DNA from: Ruminococcaceae bacterium UBA6353
Lineage (GTDB): Bacteria > Bacillota > Clostridia > Oscillospirales > Acutalibacteraceae
Length of the DNA: 64,000 nucleotides
Direction of reading: 5' to 3'
Assembly: GCA_002437905.1 (NCBI GenBank)
Contig: DJRT01000019.1
Location: forward strand, 24,284-88,283
The position numbers and the translations under genes are program-made. Positions 40,600 to 49,359 of the stretch are shown piece by piece. Under the pieces are notes generated by a model. The model saw nothing but the letters and a program-made list of their open reading frames with translations. It did not search any database and was not told the DNA's origin. Each line of letters begins with the position of its first letter. The first letter of the stretch is position 1.

Positions 40600-42599
40600 T
40601 ATTGGCGCTTGTAGGAAACCAGAACTGCGGCAAAACGACGCTGTTTAACTGCCTGACCGGGGCAAATCAGCATGTCGGCAATTTCCCCGGTGTGACGGTG
40701 GATCAGAAAATGGGGGAGGTGCGTGGCGTCAGGGATTGCTCTGTGGTGGATCTGCCTGGCGTGTATTCCATCCGCCCGTATTCCACCGAGGAAAAGGTGA
40801 CCCGCGATTTTATCTTCGGCCAGCGGCCGGACGGCATCATCAATATCGTGGACGCCACCAATCCGGAGCGCAATCTGTACCTGACACTGCAGCTGCTGGA
40901 GCTGCGTCTGCCAATGGTGCTGGTGCTGAATATGATGGACGAGGTGCTGGGCAATGGGGGCAGCGTGGACTGCAAGCGTTTGGAACAGGAGCTTGGCGTC
41001 CCGGTGGTGCCGGTCAGCGCTGCCAGGAACGAGGGCATCACCGAGGTGGTGGATCGCATTGTGGAGGTCACACGCGGCCATATCATCCCGGCGGTGCGGG
41101 ATTTCTGCCCGGCCGGGCCGGTGCACCGCTGCATCCATGCGGTTTCGCATATTATTGAGGATCACGCGCAGCGTTTGGGCATCAGTCCGCGTTTCTGCGC
41201 CACCAAGGTGATTGAGGAGGACCCCGAATTTATCGAGAAGCTGGAGCTGGATCAGAATGAGCTGGAACTGATTGAGCACAGCGTGGTGGAGATGGAAACG
41301 GAGCGGGGGCTTGACCGCAATGCCGCGCTGGCGGATATACGGTACAATTTTATTGAGCAGCTGTGCGGCCGCTGCGTGGTGCGCAGCCGCGAGAGCCGGG
41401 AGCACCGCCGCAGTGTGCGGATTGACAGTGTGCTGACCAACCGCTTTCTGGCGCTGCCGCTGTTTGTGCTGATTATGCTGCTGATCTTCTGGCTGACCTT
41501 TGATGTGGTAGGGGAGGCACTGAGCAGCCTGCTCTCCATGGGCATTGACGCACTGACGGGGCTGGTGGATCGCGGGCTGACTGCCTATGGGATCAATCCT
41601 GTGGTGCACAGCCTGATCGTGGATGGCGTGTTTGCCGGGGTGGGCAGCGTGCTGGGCTTTCTGCCGATCATCGTGGTGCTGTTTTTCTTCCTTTCGGTGC
41701 TGGAGGATACCGGCTATATGGCGCGGGTGGCCTTCGTGATGGATAAGCTGCTGCGGCGCATCGGCCTGTCCGGCCGCAGCTTTGTGCCGATGCTGATCGG
41801 CTTCGGCTGCACGGTGCCGGCCGTGATGGCCAGCCGCACCCTGGCCTCGGAGCGGGACCGCAAAATGACCATCCTGCTTACGCCGTACATGAGCTGCTCG
41901 GCGAAGATCCCGATCTACGCGGTGTTTTCGGCCGCATTTTTTCCGCGGTATGCGGCGCTGGTGATGATCGGCCTGTATGTGGGCGGCATGGCGGTGGGGG
42001 TTCTGGCTGCGCTGTTTCTCAAATCCTCGGTGCTGCGCGGCCGTCCCGCCCCCTTTGTGATGGAGCTGCCGAATTACCGCCTGCCCTCGGCGCGCAGCGT
42101 GCTGATGCTGATGTGGGAGAAAGCACGCGATTTTCTGCAGAAGGCCTTCACCGTGATCTTTCTGGCGACGGTCATCATCTGGTTTTTGCAGAGCTTCGAT
42201 AGCCACCTGAATCCGGTGCAGGACAGCGCCGATAGCCTGCTGGCCATCATCGGCCGACTGATCGCCCCGCTGTTCCGTCCGCTCGGCTTCAGCGATTGGC
42301 GGGTGGCTACGGCGCTGATCACCGGGTTTACGGCCAAAGAGGCGGTTATCAGCACGCTGGGGGTGCTGCTCGGTGTGGGCACCGGAGAATTGGCGGCGGC
42401 GCTGCCGGCGCTGTTCACGCCGGCCTCGGCCATCAGCTTCCTCACCTTCACGCTGCTGTATACCCCCTGCGTGGCGGCGGTGGCGACCATCCGGCGTGAG
42501 CTGCGCTCCACCGTGCGCACGGTGGGGGTGGTGATTGCCCAGTGCTGTGTGGCGTGGGTGACTGCCGGTGTGGTGTACATCGTTGCCGGTCTGCTCTGA
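40596..42599 (+). CDS. feoB: Ferrous iron transporter FeoB
   Basis: 667-residue GTPase-coupled Fe2+ permease in the cytoplasmic membrane. The N-terminal G domain has G1 GNQNCGKTTLFN, G2/G3 GVTVDQKMGEVR and DLPGVYSI, and G4 LNMMDE (NxxD). Helical GDI-like segment follows (about 165-255), then eight or more transmembrane segments with the Gate motifs (GFGCTVPAVMASR, MSCSAKIPIY). The length is typical of the compact Gram-positive form. It is in an operon with feoA and a small cysteine-rich membrane protein. Confidence 0.96.
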   Translation: MILALVGNQNCGKTTLFNCLTGANQHVGNFPGVTVDQKMGEVRGVRDCSVVDLPGVYSIRPYSTEEKVTRDFIFGQRPDGIINIVDATNPERNLYLTLQLLELRLPMVLVLNMMDEVLGNGGSVDCKRLEQELGVPVVPVSAARNEGITEVVDRIVEVTRGHIIPAVRDFCPAGPVHRCIHAVSHIIEDHAQRLGISPRFCATKVIEEDPEFIEKLELDQNELELIEHSVVEMETERGLDRNAALADIRYNFIEQLCGRCVVRSRESREHRRSVRIDSVLTNRFLALPLFVLIMLLIFWLTFDVVGEALSSLLSMGIDALTGLVDRGLTAYGINPVVHSLIVDGVFAGVGSVLGFLPIIVVLFFFLSVLEDTGYMARVAFVMDKLLRRIGLSGRSFVPMLIGFGCTVPAVMASRTLASERDRKMTILLTPYMSCSAKIPIYAVFSAAFFPRYAALVMIGLYVGGMAVGVLAALFLKSSVLRGRPAPFVMELPNYRLPSARSVLMLMWEKARDFLQKAFTVIFLATVIIWFLQSFDSHLNPVQDSADSLLAIIGRLIAPLFRPLGFSDWRVATALITGFTAKEAVISTLGVLLGVGTGELAAALPALFTPASAISFLTFTLLYTPCVAAVATIRRELRSTVRTVGVVIAQCCVAWVTAGVVYIVAGLL

Positions 42600-42621
42600 T
42601 GGCGCAAGGGGAGGAATGGGT

Positions 42622-42792
42622 ATGCACTGGCTGGATATTGTGCTGCTGGGGCTGATCGGCCTGGGGGTGCTGGCTGCGGTGCGCAGCCTCTGGCGGCGGC
42701 GCGGCAGCGGCCGCTGTGGCTGTGGCGGATGCCGCGGTCACGGCGGGGACGATTGTTGCTGCGGCCGGAACGATCGCACCGATGCCGGGTAG
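42622..42792 (+). CDS. FeoB-associated Cys-rich membrane protein
   Basis: 56 residues, 22 bp after feoB. One transmembrane helix (WLDIVLLGLIGLGVLAAV) is followed by a basic stretch and a cysteine/glycine-rich tail (GRCGCGGCRGH, DDCCCGRND). Small proteins of this design accompany feoAB in Firmicutes and may act as a metallochaperone or FeoC substitute. GGAGG lies before the ATG. Confidence 0.85.
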   Translation: MHWLDIVLLGLIGLGVLAAVRSLWRRRGSGRCGCGGCRGHGGDDCCCGRNDRTDAG

Positions 42793-42820
42793 GATTTCGG
42801 GTTTTGGTATAAACATAACA

Positions 42821-42858
42821 AACAGGGCGTATAAACCTTTCGGTTTATACGCCCTGTT
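42821..42858. terminator. Convergent terminator hairpin
   Basis: AACAGGGCGTATAAACC-tttc-GGTTTATACGCCCTGTT, 17-bp perfect stem between the convergent feo operon and the SGNH gene. T-runs on either side are short. Confidence 0.8.
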
Positions 42859-42870
42859 GTTTACGGAAAA

Positions 42871-43698
42871 TCAATATTGTGCGGATTTCTCGCGGATCCA
42901 GGCACCCCACTCGGCGTAGTATTTGCCAAGGATGTGGATGCCGTCGCTGCTCATGTCCGCCCGCAGCGCGCCCTGATCGTCGTCAAACTGCTCATTGATG
43001 TCCAGATAGAAGATGGAGGTGTTGTCCGCCAGCGCCTTAATGGCGTTGTTAAAGCGATCCATCTTGGGGTTGTTGAAGCTCTCCTCTTTGGCCGAGCGCT
43101 CTGCTGTCACATGCAGGTTGGCGCAGATGAAAATTTTGGCGTTCGGCTGTGCAGCGCGGATCTCGTTGATCTGCTCTGTATACCGGCGGATAGAGGTATC
43201 AAAATTGTACCCCAGCTCGTTAATGCCGATCATCACATAGACTTTGCCGTACTGCTTGCGCTTCAGCAGATCGGTCAGCCCGATATTGCCGATGCCGTCA
43301 ATGCTGACGGTGGTCTGCGGCAGATTGTAGTTGCTCAGTCCCCGGTGAACGAAGAAATCGGCACCGGTCATGCGGCCATAGTATTGCAGGCCCTCGCCGC
43401 GGGAGTCCCCGATAAACAGCGTGTCGCGGAAGAAGGTGTCGTCCGCCGGCGTTGATGGCGCAGCGGTGGTTGTGGCGGGTGCGGCCGTGGTGGTCGTGGT
43501 TGGTGTTTCTGTGGTGGTGGTTTCGGAAGCGGTGGTTGTGGTAATGACCGGCGGCAGGCTGTCCGGCTCAGCCGGTTTTTTGCCGCCAAGCATGGCCTTG
43601 GCCAGAAATGGCGCTGCAACCACAACAGATACGCCGAGCAGCACGGCGAAAACGATCTGCGGCCGGATGTGCCGGGGGGCGGAATGCTGACTACTCAT
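42871..43698 (-). CDS. Membrane-anchored SGNH/GDSL hydrolase with Thr-rich linker
   Basis: 275 residues. A signal-anchor helix at 14-33 and a threonine-rich linker (about 52-85) are followed by an SGNH hydrolase domain: block I FIGDSRGEG (Ser99), block III GINELG, block V DGIH (Asp252, His255 approximately). It faces outside the cell. The gene lies 18 bp downstream of the MBOAT acyltransferase gene; such pairs O-acylate or deacylate cell-surface polysaccharide, the SGNH partner acting as transferase or esterase. The exact polymer is unknown. Confidence 0.85.
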   Translation of the reverse strand: MSSQHSAPRHIRPQIVFAVLLGVSVVVAAPFLAKAMLGGKKPAEPDSLPPVITTTTASETTTTETPTTTTTAAPATTTAAPSTPADDTFFRDTLFIGDSRGEGLQYYGRMTGADFFVHRGLSNYNLPQTTVSIDGIGNIGLTDLLKRKQYGKVYVMIGINELGYNFDTSIRRYTEQINEIRAAQPNAKIFICANLHVTAERSAKEESFNNPKMDRFNNAIKALADNTSIFYLDINEQFDDDQGALRADMSSDGIHILGKYYAEWGAWIREKSAQY

Positions 43699-43716
43699 AC
43701 TGTAAACACCTCATCA

Positions 43717-45147
43717 TCAAAATCGGAAATACAGGAAGGGGTCGTTCAGACCCCGGTACAGACAGTACACGGCCGCCCAGAAGATGGCCAGCAGCACCAC
43801 CTTTTCGCCATAGGCCAGCACGGCGCCGGGTGCATCGGTCTGTTCGGCGCGCTGCCGCAGCCGGCGGTACAGCCGCTGGGGGTAGGGGGTGGAGAAAAGC
43901 AGGCCAAGCAGCAGCCAGTGGCCGTACTGCGGGATAAAGCGGACATAATCGTGCGGGAACGGGGCGACCCCGGAAAAAACCGGGAACAGCCGGCCGAAGA
44001 AAATACCCATCTGCCCCATATCGGTGATGGCAAAGACCGTCCAGGTCAGCGGGATGGCCAGCAGCATATACAGATGTCCGGCAATCGGGTGGTTCTCCAG
44101 CCACCGGCCAAGCCCGGTGAATTTTTCCACCGCCAGCAGCACAAACAGCACCAGCCCCCACAGGGCGAAGTTCCATCCGGCGCCGTGCCACAGGCCGGTG
44201 AACAGCCACACCACCAGCAGATTGCGCAGGGTGCGCCAGCGGCCGCACCGGCTGCCCCCCAGCGGAATATACACATAATCGCGGAACCAGTGGCTCAGGG
44301 TCACATGCCACCGCCGCCAGAATTCCGACATGCTGCGGGCGGAATAGGGCTGCAGGAAGTTTTCCGGTATGGTGAAGCCCAGCATCTGCCCAAGCCCGAT
44401 GGCCATGAGCGAGTAGCCGTAGAAATCAAAGTAGAGCTGGAAGGAAAAGGCGGCAATGCCCATCCATGCCAGCGGGGTGCTCACGCTCTCATAGCCGATC
44501 ATGGCCAGGTCGCTCCACAGACCGCCCAGCTGGTTGGCCAGCAGCACCTTGCTGCCAAGGCCGAGGATGAACACCCGGATGCCGTCCATAAAGCTGTCGA
44601 AGCTGACGCTGCGGCTGACCAGCTGGCGGCGGATGCTGTCATAGGTAACAATCGGGCCGGCGATCAGCTGCGGGTACATGGTCAGGTAGGTTCCCACCGT
44701 GACCAGCGTCTGCGCCGGTGGGCAGGTGCCGCGGTACACATCTACCAGGTAGGAAACGGCCTGAAAGGTGTAGAAGCTGATACCGGCCGGCAGCAGGTAA
44801 TTGTGCACCGGCAGTGCCGTGCCGAAGGCGGCGTTGATATTGCGCACCGTGAAGGCACCGTATTTGAAGAAAAACAGACAGCCAAAGTGGAAAACCAGGC
44901 CGAGCACCAGCCAGACCCGCCGGGCGCGCCCTGTTCGGCGGCCGATCATGCCGGCCAGCAGCCAGTCCACCGCGATGGTCACGGCCAGCAGCAGCAGATG
45001 GCCCGGATACCCCCAGGAGCCTACGGCGTAGAACACCAGGCTGCCGAGGAACAGCACCGGGTTGCGCCAGCGTGCCGGCATCAGGGTATAAACGGCAAGA
45101 AAGATCGGCAGAAACAAAAAAATAAACGGTAAACTGCTGAAAACCAT
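43717..45147 (-). CDS. MBOAT-family O-acyltransferase (AlgI/DltB-like)
   Basis: 476-residue polytopic membrane protein. The MBOAT core is clear: SFYTFQAVSYLVDVYRG, FWRRWHVTLSHWFRDYVYIP, GGSRCGRWRTLRNLLVVW and FTGLWHGAGWNFALWG with the catalytic histidine. AlgI-like members carry acyl groups across the membrane to a surface polysaccharide, working with an SGNH-type partner, here the next gene. It is not accompanied by dltA/dltC, so a Dlt role is unlikely. Starts at ATG 45147. Confidence 0.92.
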   Translation of the reverse strand: MVFSSLPFIFLFLPIFLAVYTLMPARWRNPVLFLGSLVFYAVGSWGYPGHLLLLAVTIAVDWLLAGMIGRRTGRARRVWLVLGLVFHFGCLFFFKYGAFTVRNINAAFGTALPVHNYLLPAGISFYTFQAVSYLVDVYRGTCPPAQTLVTVGTYLTMYPQLIAGPIVTYDSIRRQLVSRSVSFDSFMDGIRVFILGLGSKVLLANQLGGLWSDLAMIGYESVSTPLAWMGIAAFSFQLYFDFYGYSLMAIGLGQMLGFTIPENFLQPYSARSMSEFWRRWHVTLSHWFRDYVYIPLGGSRCGRWRTLRNLLVVWLFTGLWHGAGWNFALWGLVLFVLLAVEKFTGLGRWLENHPIAGHLYMLLAIPLTWTVFAITDMGQMGIFFGRLFPVFSGVAPFPHDYVRFIPQYGHWLLLGLLFSTPYPQRLYRRLRQRAEQTDAPGAVLAYGEKVVLLAIFWAAVYCLYRGLNDPFLYFRF

Positions 45148-45190
45148 TGCCCTTCAATCACCCTCTGCGTCTATGGAATAGTACACCTCC

Positions 45191-45219
45191 ATTATACCGA
45201 AAGCAAGACAAGAATACAA
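45191..45219 (-). promoter_or_regulatory. Promoter of the MBOAT-SGNH operon
   Basis: On the minus strand TTGTAT (45219-45214), 17-bp spacer, TATAAT (45196-45191), 44 bp upstream of the MBOAT gene. Confidence 0.75.
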
Positions 45220-45275
45220 TGCCTTTTTTGCGGAATAGCGGGCAAAGTTTTTCCTTTTTTGCCGGTTGGCGGCGA

Positions 45276-45310
45276 CAAAAAAGGCGTCCTCCCCTGGTCG
45301 GGAGGACGCC
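45276..45310 (-). terminator. Terminator of the hemolysin III gene
   Basis: On the minus strand GGCGTCCTCCC-gacca-GGGGAGGACGCC followed by seven T residues, 16 bp after the stop codon. Confidence 0.92.
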
Positions 45311-45325
45311 GCGGGGTATGGGGCC

Positions 45326-46003
45326 TCAGCCGCCAAGCACATACCGCAGGATGCACACGGCCTGCAGGGCGCTGCCGATGTCCACGAACACATGGAACAC
45401 CGTGTGATACACCGGCTTTTTACCGCCGATGCCGTACAGCACGGCACCGACGGTGTAGGCCACGCCGCCGGCCAGCAGCCACCAGAAGCCCGTCCAGCCG
45501 ATGGCCTCTACCGTGGCTTTCAGGATCAGCACAATGCACCAGCCCATGCCGATATAGCAGGTCATGGCCAGGCGCTTATACCGGTTGTGGTCAATGGCGG
45601 TGAACACGGTGGCGAAGGCTACCAGCCCCCATTCCACGCCGAAGATGCTCCATGCCAGCGCCGGGTGCAGCGGCCGGATGCCCGCCAGCAGGATGGGGGT
45701 GTAGGTGCCGGCGATCAGAAAGTAAATGGTGCAGTGGTCGATCACCTGCAGCACCTTTTTTCCCATGCCGGGGCGCAGCCCGTGGTAGACGCTGGAGACC
45801 GTATACAGCGCCACCATGGAGCCGCCGTATATACTGCTGCCGACCACGCCCCACACATCTCCGTGCCGGGCAGCGATCAGCACCGCCAGCACCAGCACAA
45901 TGGCGCCCAGCGCACCGCCGATGATGTGGGTGACCATATTGGCAATATCCTCGCCGCGGGTATAGGCCGGCAGGCGGCGATCCTTCAGTGGGGTACGGGA
46001 CAT
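45326..46003 (-). CDS. Hemolysin III / PAQR family membrane protein
   Basis: About 225 residues with seven transmembrane helices. Motifs: DIANMVTHIIGGALGAIVL near the N-terminus, SSVYHGL, DHCTIYFLIAGTYTP and the C-terminal KKPVYHTVFHVFVDIG, containing the conserved metal-binding histidines of the PAQR superfamily (YHxxFH). Bacterial members are annotated hemolysin III, but their physiological role is uncertain. ATG at 46003 is chosen; a GTG three codons earlier is possible. Has its own promoter and terminator. Confidence 0.9.
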   Translation of the reverse strand: MSRTPLKDRRLPAYTRGEDIANMVTHIIGGALGAIVLVLAVLIAARHGDVWGVVGSSIYGGSMVALYTVSSVYHGLRPGMGKKVLQVIDHCTIYFLIAGTYTPILLAGIRPLHPALAWSIFGVEWGLVAFATVFTAIDHNRYKRLAMTCYIGMGWCIVLILKATVEAIGWTGFWWLLAGGVAYTVGAVLYGIGGKKPVYHTVFHVFVDIGSALQAVCILRYVLGG

Positions 46004-46104
46004 AAAACACACTTCTCCTTTTTGTTCGGGTATACGGGCGGGAGCCGGGCATCCGTTCCGCGCGGCGCGGTGCGCCGGTTCACTTTGACCCGGTCGGTGC
46101 TTTT

Positions 46105-46133
46105 ATGATAGCATGGCCTCGGTCTCCGGACAA
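46105..46133 (-). promoter_or_regulatory. Promoter of the hemolysin III gene
   Basis: On the minus strand TTGTCC (46133-46128), 17-bp spacer, TATCAT (46110-46105) with TGC before the -10. Confidence 0.65.
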
Positions 46134-46185
46134 CCTACCGTTTGCCGGAAGCGGTCTACCCCTGCGGATGGCCGATTTCCCCACA

Positions 46186-46227
46186 GAAAAACGGCAGTAG
46201 AGCCGCCAGCTGGCGGCTCTACTGCCG
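46186..46227 (-). terminator. Terminator of the beta-helix gene
   Basis: CGGCAGTAGAGCCGCC-agct-GGCGGCTCTACTGCCG is a perfect 16-bp stem; on the minus strand it is followed by TTTTT. It lies 33 bp after the gene. Confidence 0.9.
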
Positions 46228-46259
46228 GGAGAGAGCAAAAAACTGACCGAAAAAGCGCC

Positions 46260-47333
46260 TCAGCCGTCAGAATGAGCCAGGTCGCCGATGTTTTCGGTAA
46301 TCACACAGGTGCTGTTGTCCCCATGCTCCACCAGCTGCGCCTTCAGTGCACCTTCGTCCAGCACATTGTCCCGCAGGATGCAGTGGCGGCAGTCGGTGAT
46401 GACCAGCGAATAGGCCGGCGTCACCTCACCGCCCGGCTTGTCGCCGGCGCCGATGCGCATGGCGTTGCCGGTGACCACGGCGTTGCGGCAGCCGGTCATA
46501 CGGATGTGGCAGCCGTCCTCGGGATCGGCCAGGGGGCGGTCATCGGTGTAGGCGCCGCTGCGGCGGAACACATTGCCGGTGATGGTCAGCAGCTCGCACG
46601 GCCAGGCCCCCGGCCCATAGGCGATGGCCGGGCCAAAGGCGCGGTCGAAGAAGTTGCCGGTGATGTTGTGGCTGTTGCCCTGCGGGATGAGAATGCCGCC
46701 CGCCTGGTTCCACTCAATGCGGTTGCCGGTGAAGGTGAGCGAGGAGGCCGTGCCGCCCCCCAGCACGCCGCCCTTGCCGTTATTATTGAAAATGGTGTCG
46801 GAGATAAAGCCGTCGAAGCCGTCGATGTACAGTCCCGCGCCGCCATTGAAGATCAGCATGGAATGCCGCAGGCTGAATGCCCACACATGGGAGAGGTGCA
46901 GCCCGTCGCCGGTAAAGCCCGCTATCCGGCAATCGTCGATGGCGGGGGTGTCCTCCCGGCCGGCGCCGTTATAGTCCGGCCACGCAATGCGGATGCCGTG
47001 GATATTCTTGCCCAGATCGCCGCCGACAAAGCCGACGCCCTGCACCGTGCAGCCAAAGGCGCCGGTAATATCCAGCAGGCAGCCGGCCGTGGGATCATTG
47101 AGCTGCAGCACCGAGCAGCCGGGGGCGTGATAGCCCCAGCCGGAGCAGCCCTGCAGGGTGATGCCGGTGCCGCGCATGTGCAGCTCTCCGGTGGCGTAGG
47201 TGCCTGGCGGCACCGTGATCAGGCCGCCCGCCTGGCTGGCGGCATCCAGCGCTGATTGGATGGCGGCGGTGCAGTCGGTTTTGCCGTCGCCCACCGCGCC
47301 GTACGCGGTAATGTCATAAACCCGGTTGTTCAT
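46260..47333 (-). CDS. Right-handed parallel beta-helix protein (pectate-lyase-like)
   Basis: 357 residues. It opens with the pectin-lyase superfamily signature VYDITAYGAVGDGKTDCTAAIQ (first 20: VYDITAYGAVGDGKTDCTAA), then PPGTY, and repeated short strands such as NGGAGLYIDGF, GNRIEWNQAGGILIPQG, GNSHNITGNFF and GNVFRRSG. This is the NosD/beta-helix pattern with about 20-25 residue coils. No signal peptide is seen, so it may be cytoplasmic or exported by another route. Carbohydrate lyase/hydrolase activity cannot be assigned. AAGGAG precedes the ATG. It lies 45 bp after tsaD and may be cotranscribed. Confidence 0.8.
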   Translation of the reverse strand: MNNRVYDITAYGAVGDGKTDCTAAIQSALDAASQAGGLITVPPGTYATGELHMRGTGITLQGCSGWGYHAPGCSVLQLNDPTAGCLLDITGAFGCTVQGVGFVGGDLGKNIHGIRIAWPDYNGAGREDTPAIDDCRIAGFTGDGLHLSHVWAFSLRHSMLIFNGGAGLYIDGFDGFISDTIFNNNGKGGVLGGGTASSLTFTGNRIEWNQAGGILIPQGNSHNITGNFFDRAFGPAIAYGPGAWPCELLTITGNVFRRSGAYTDDRPLADPEDGCHIRMTGCRNAVVTGNAMRIGAGDKPGGEVTPAYSLVITDCRHCILRDNVLDEGALKAQLVEHGDNSTCVITENIGDLAHSDG

Positions 47334-47378
47334 AGTGGTTCTCCTTTTTGCCGGTTCGGCATTTCTTTGGTTGCGGTT

Positions 47379-48401
47379 TTATCGGTCGGCAGCACTGCCG
47401 GTGATTGGCAGGCTAGCAACAGCGTTCAGCTCCGGGCCGGCGGTGTGGCCGGCCAGCAGTTCGTAGTAGCCCTGCGCCGCTACCATGGCGCCGTTATCGC
47501 CGCACAGCGCCAGCGGCGGCACAAACAGCCGCAGCCCGCGTGTGGCACAGGCCTGCTGCATACCGGCGCGCAGGCCGGCGTTGGCGGAAACGCCGCCGGC
47601 CAGCACAATGGTGCCGGCGCCGGTGTCTGCCGCAGCACGCATGGTGTTGTCCACCAGCAGCTCGGTCACCACCCGGCGGAAGCTGGCGCACAGGTCGGCC
47701 CGGTTCAGCTGTTCGCCCTTTTGTTCGGCATTGTGCAGGCGGTTGATGACCGCCGTTTTCAGCCCGGAGAAGCTGAAATCGTATACGCTGCCCTCCACAT
47801 GGGGGTGTGGCAGGGGGTAGGCATTGGGGTCGCCCTCTTCCGCCAGCCGGTCAAGCGCCACGCCGCCGGGATAGGGCATGCCCATGGCGCGCGCCGCCTT
47901 GTCATAGCATTCGCCGGCGGCGTCATCGCGGGTGCGGCCGATCACCGTAAAGTGGGTGTAGTCCGCTGCCTGCACAATGTGGGTGTGTCCGCCGGAGACC
48001 ACCAGGCACAGAAACGGTGGCTCCAGCTCCGGATGCGCCAGATAGTTGGCAGCAATGTGGGAGCGCAGATGGTGCACGGGGATCAGCGGCTTGCCGGTGG
48101 CCATGGCCAGCCCCTTGGCAAAGCTGACCCCCACCAGCAGTGCGCCGATCAGCCCCGGCGCGTAGGTGACGGCAATGCCGTCGATCTGCTCCAGGGTGGT
48201 ATCGGCCTGTTCCAGCGCCTGCCGTACCACGCCGCTGATGGCCTCGGCATGGCGGCGGCTGGCGATCTCCGGCACCACGCCGCCGTACAGCCGGTGCTCT
48301 GCCACCTGCGAGGCGACCACATTGGACAGCATCCGCCGCCCGTCCTCCACCACGGCGGCGGCCGTCTCATCGCAGGAGGATTCAATGCCTAAAATGCGCA
48401 T
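47379..48401 (-). CDS. tsaD: tRNA N6-threonylcarbamoyladenosine transferase TsaD
   Basis: Transfers threonylcarbamoyl to A37 of ANN-decoding tRNAs, with TsaB and TsaE. 340 residues. Signatures: ILGIESSCDETAAAVVEDG, SRRHAEAI, metal-binding HHLRSHIAANY, VSGGHTHIV, FSFSGLKTAV, AGGVSANAGLR and CGDNGAMVA. ATG at 48401; the open frame upstream overlaps rimI. tsaB and tsaE, often adjacent, are not seen here; only rimI is. Confidence 0.96.
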   Translation of the reverse strand: MRILGIESSCDETAAAVVEDGRRMLSNVVASQVAEHRLYGGVVPEIASRRHAEAISGVVRQALEQADTTLEQIDGIAVTYAPGLIGALLVGVSFAKGLAMATGKPLIPVHHLRSHIAANYLAHPELEPPFLCLVVSGGHTHIVQAADYTHFTVIGRTRDDAAGECYDKAARAMGMPYPGGVALDRLAEEGDPNAYPLPHPHVEGSVYDFSFSGLKTAVINRLHNAEQKGEQLNRADLCASFRRVVTELLVDNTMRAAADTGAGTIVLAGGVSANAGLRAGMQQACATRGLRLFVPPLALCGDNGAMVAAQGYYELLAGHTAGPELNAVASLPITGSAADR

Positions 48402-48405
48402 AGCT

Positions 48406-48879
48406 TCACTCGTCCTTTTGCTCAGAATACTCAAAATAGCGGGAATAGATGGCGGCATCCTCGGTCGGCTGCCGGTAAAACCCCGGCCGTACGCCGTCCC
48501 GCCGGTAGCCGGCTCCCTCGTACAGGGCGATGGCCGCGGCGTTGGATACCCGCACCTCCAGCGTTAGCCGGTACAGGGTGTGCTGCCGGGCATAGTGCTC
48601 CAGCGCGGCCAGTAGCGCCCGCGCCACCCCCTGCCGCCGGGCGGCGGGGGAAACGGCCACATTGGTGATGAAGCCCTCGTCCTCCAGGTGGTGCATCCCG
48701 GCATAGCCGCACACCTCACCGGCCTGCTCCGCCACCAGAAAAACGGCGTGCGGGTTCGAAAGCTCCTCGGCCAGTGCCTGTGCCGACCACGGCGCGGCAA
48801 AGCACTGCTGCTCCAGCGCAGCCAGCGCGGGGATGTGCTGCGCCTGCATCGGGCAGACGGTCAGCGGCATGGCAGTCAC
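48406..48879 (-). CDS. rimI: Ribosomal-protein-alanine N-acetyltransferase RimI-like
   Basis: 157-residue GNAT acetyltransferase. Motifs: PMQAQHIPALAALEQQCF, AGMHHLEDEGFITNVAV, acetyl-CoA loop RRQGVARALLAALE, and LEVRVSNAAAIALYEGAGY with the conserved Asn and Tyr. Located 4 bp upstream of tsaD, as is usual for rimI. GTG at 48879 has AAGGAG at about 10 nt; ATG at 48870 is an alternative. Confidence 0.88.
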   Translation of the reverse strand: MTAMPLTVCPMQAQHIPALAALEQQCFAAPWSAQALAEELSNPHAVFLVAEQAGEVCGYAGMHHLEDEGFITNVAVSPAARRQGVARALLAALEHYARQHTLYRLTLEVRVSNAAAIALYEGAGYRRDGVRPGFYRQPTEDAAIYSRYFEYSEQKDE

Positions 48880-48936
48880 GGCGGTATCGCTCCTTTCCCT
48901 CCGCAGGGGATACCCGGCGGTGTGCGGACAAAACAG

Positions 48937-48980
48937 CAGCGGGCGGGGCGCCGCAGTCACCCACGGCGTCCCGCCCGCCC
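48937..48980 (-). terminator. Possible acpP terminator
   Basis: GGGCGGGgCGCCG pairs with CGGCGtCCCGCCC around a 10-nt loop, 27 bp after acpP; the T-run on the minus strand is weak (TTTT). Confidence 0.45.
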
Positions 48981-49006
48981 GGCATCCGAGGATGCACTGT
49001 TGCTGT

Positions 49007-49237
49007 TTACATGTTTTCCTCGATATAGGTGACCAGCTGACCCACCGTGCGGATCTTCTCGATCATCTCATCCGGCACCTCGCCGATATTGAAAGCGTCC
49101 TCCAGCGACATCAGCATATCCACCAGATCCAGCGAATCTGCACCGAGATCGTCCACAATGTCGGTGTCCGGGGTGATGGTGTCCGCGTCTACCTCAAACT
49201 GTGCGCTGAGGATCTCTTTTACCTTGTCCAGTACCAT
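49007..49237 (-). CDS. acpP: Acyl carrier protein
   Basis: 76-residue acidic carrier of acyl intermediates in fatty acid synthesis. The phosphopantetheine site is GADSLDLVDML with Ser35; the rest (VKEILSAQFEVDADTITPDT, EVPDEMIEKIRTVGQ) is typical. Stands apart from other fab genes in this window. Followed downstream by rimI-tsaD after a possible terminator. Confidence 0.96.
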   Translation of the reverse strand: MVLDKVKEILSAQFEVDADTITPDTDIVDDLGADSLDLVDMLMSLEDAFNIGEVPDEMIEKIRTVGQLVTYIEENM

Positions 49238-49359
49238 AAAATTGTCTCATCCTTCCGAAAATTGTGTGCGGCCGAGCTGCCGCAGGCAGAAACCGTTGCG
49301 GAGCGGCCGGAGCACCGGCGCGTTCCCTGCTTCAATATTATGCAAATCCGGCGCGTTTG

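Noticed and set aside
46177..46185. DnaA-box-like TTCCCCACA near the beta-helix gene terminator
   Set aside because: An isolated two-mismatch match; it shows that this variant occurs by chance and was therefore given little weight elsewhere.
48688..49032. Plus-strand open frames opposite rimI and acpP
   Set aside because: Antisense to assigned genes, with no homology or ribosome sites.
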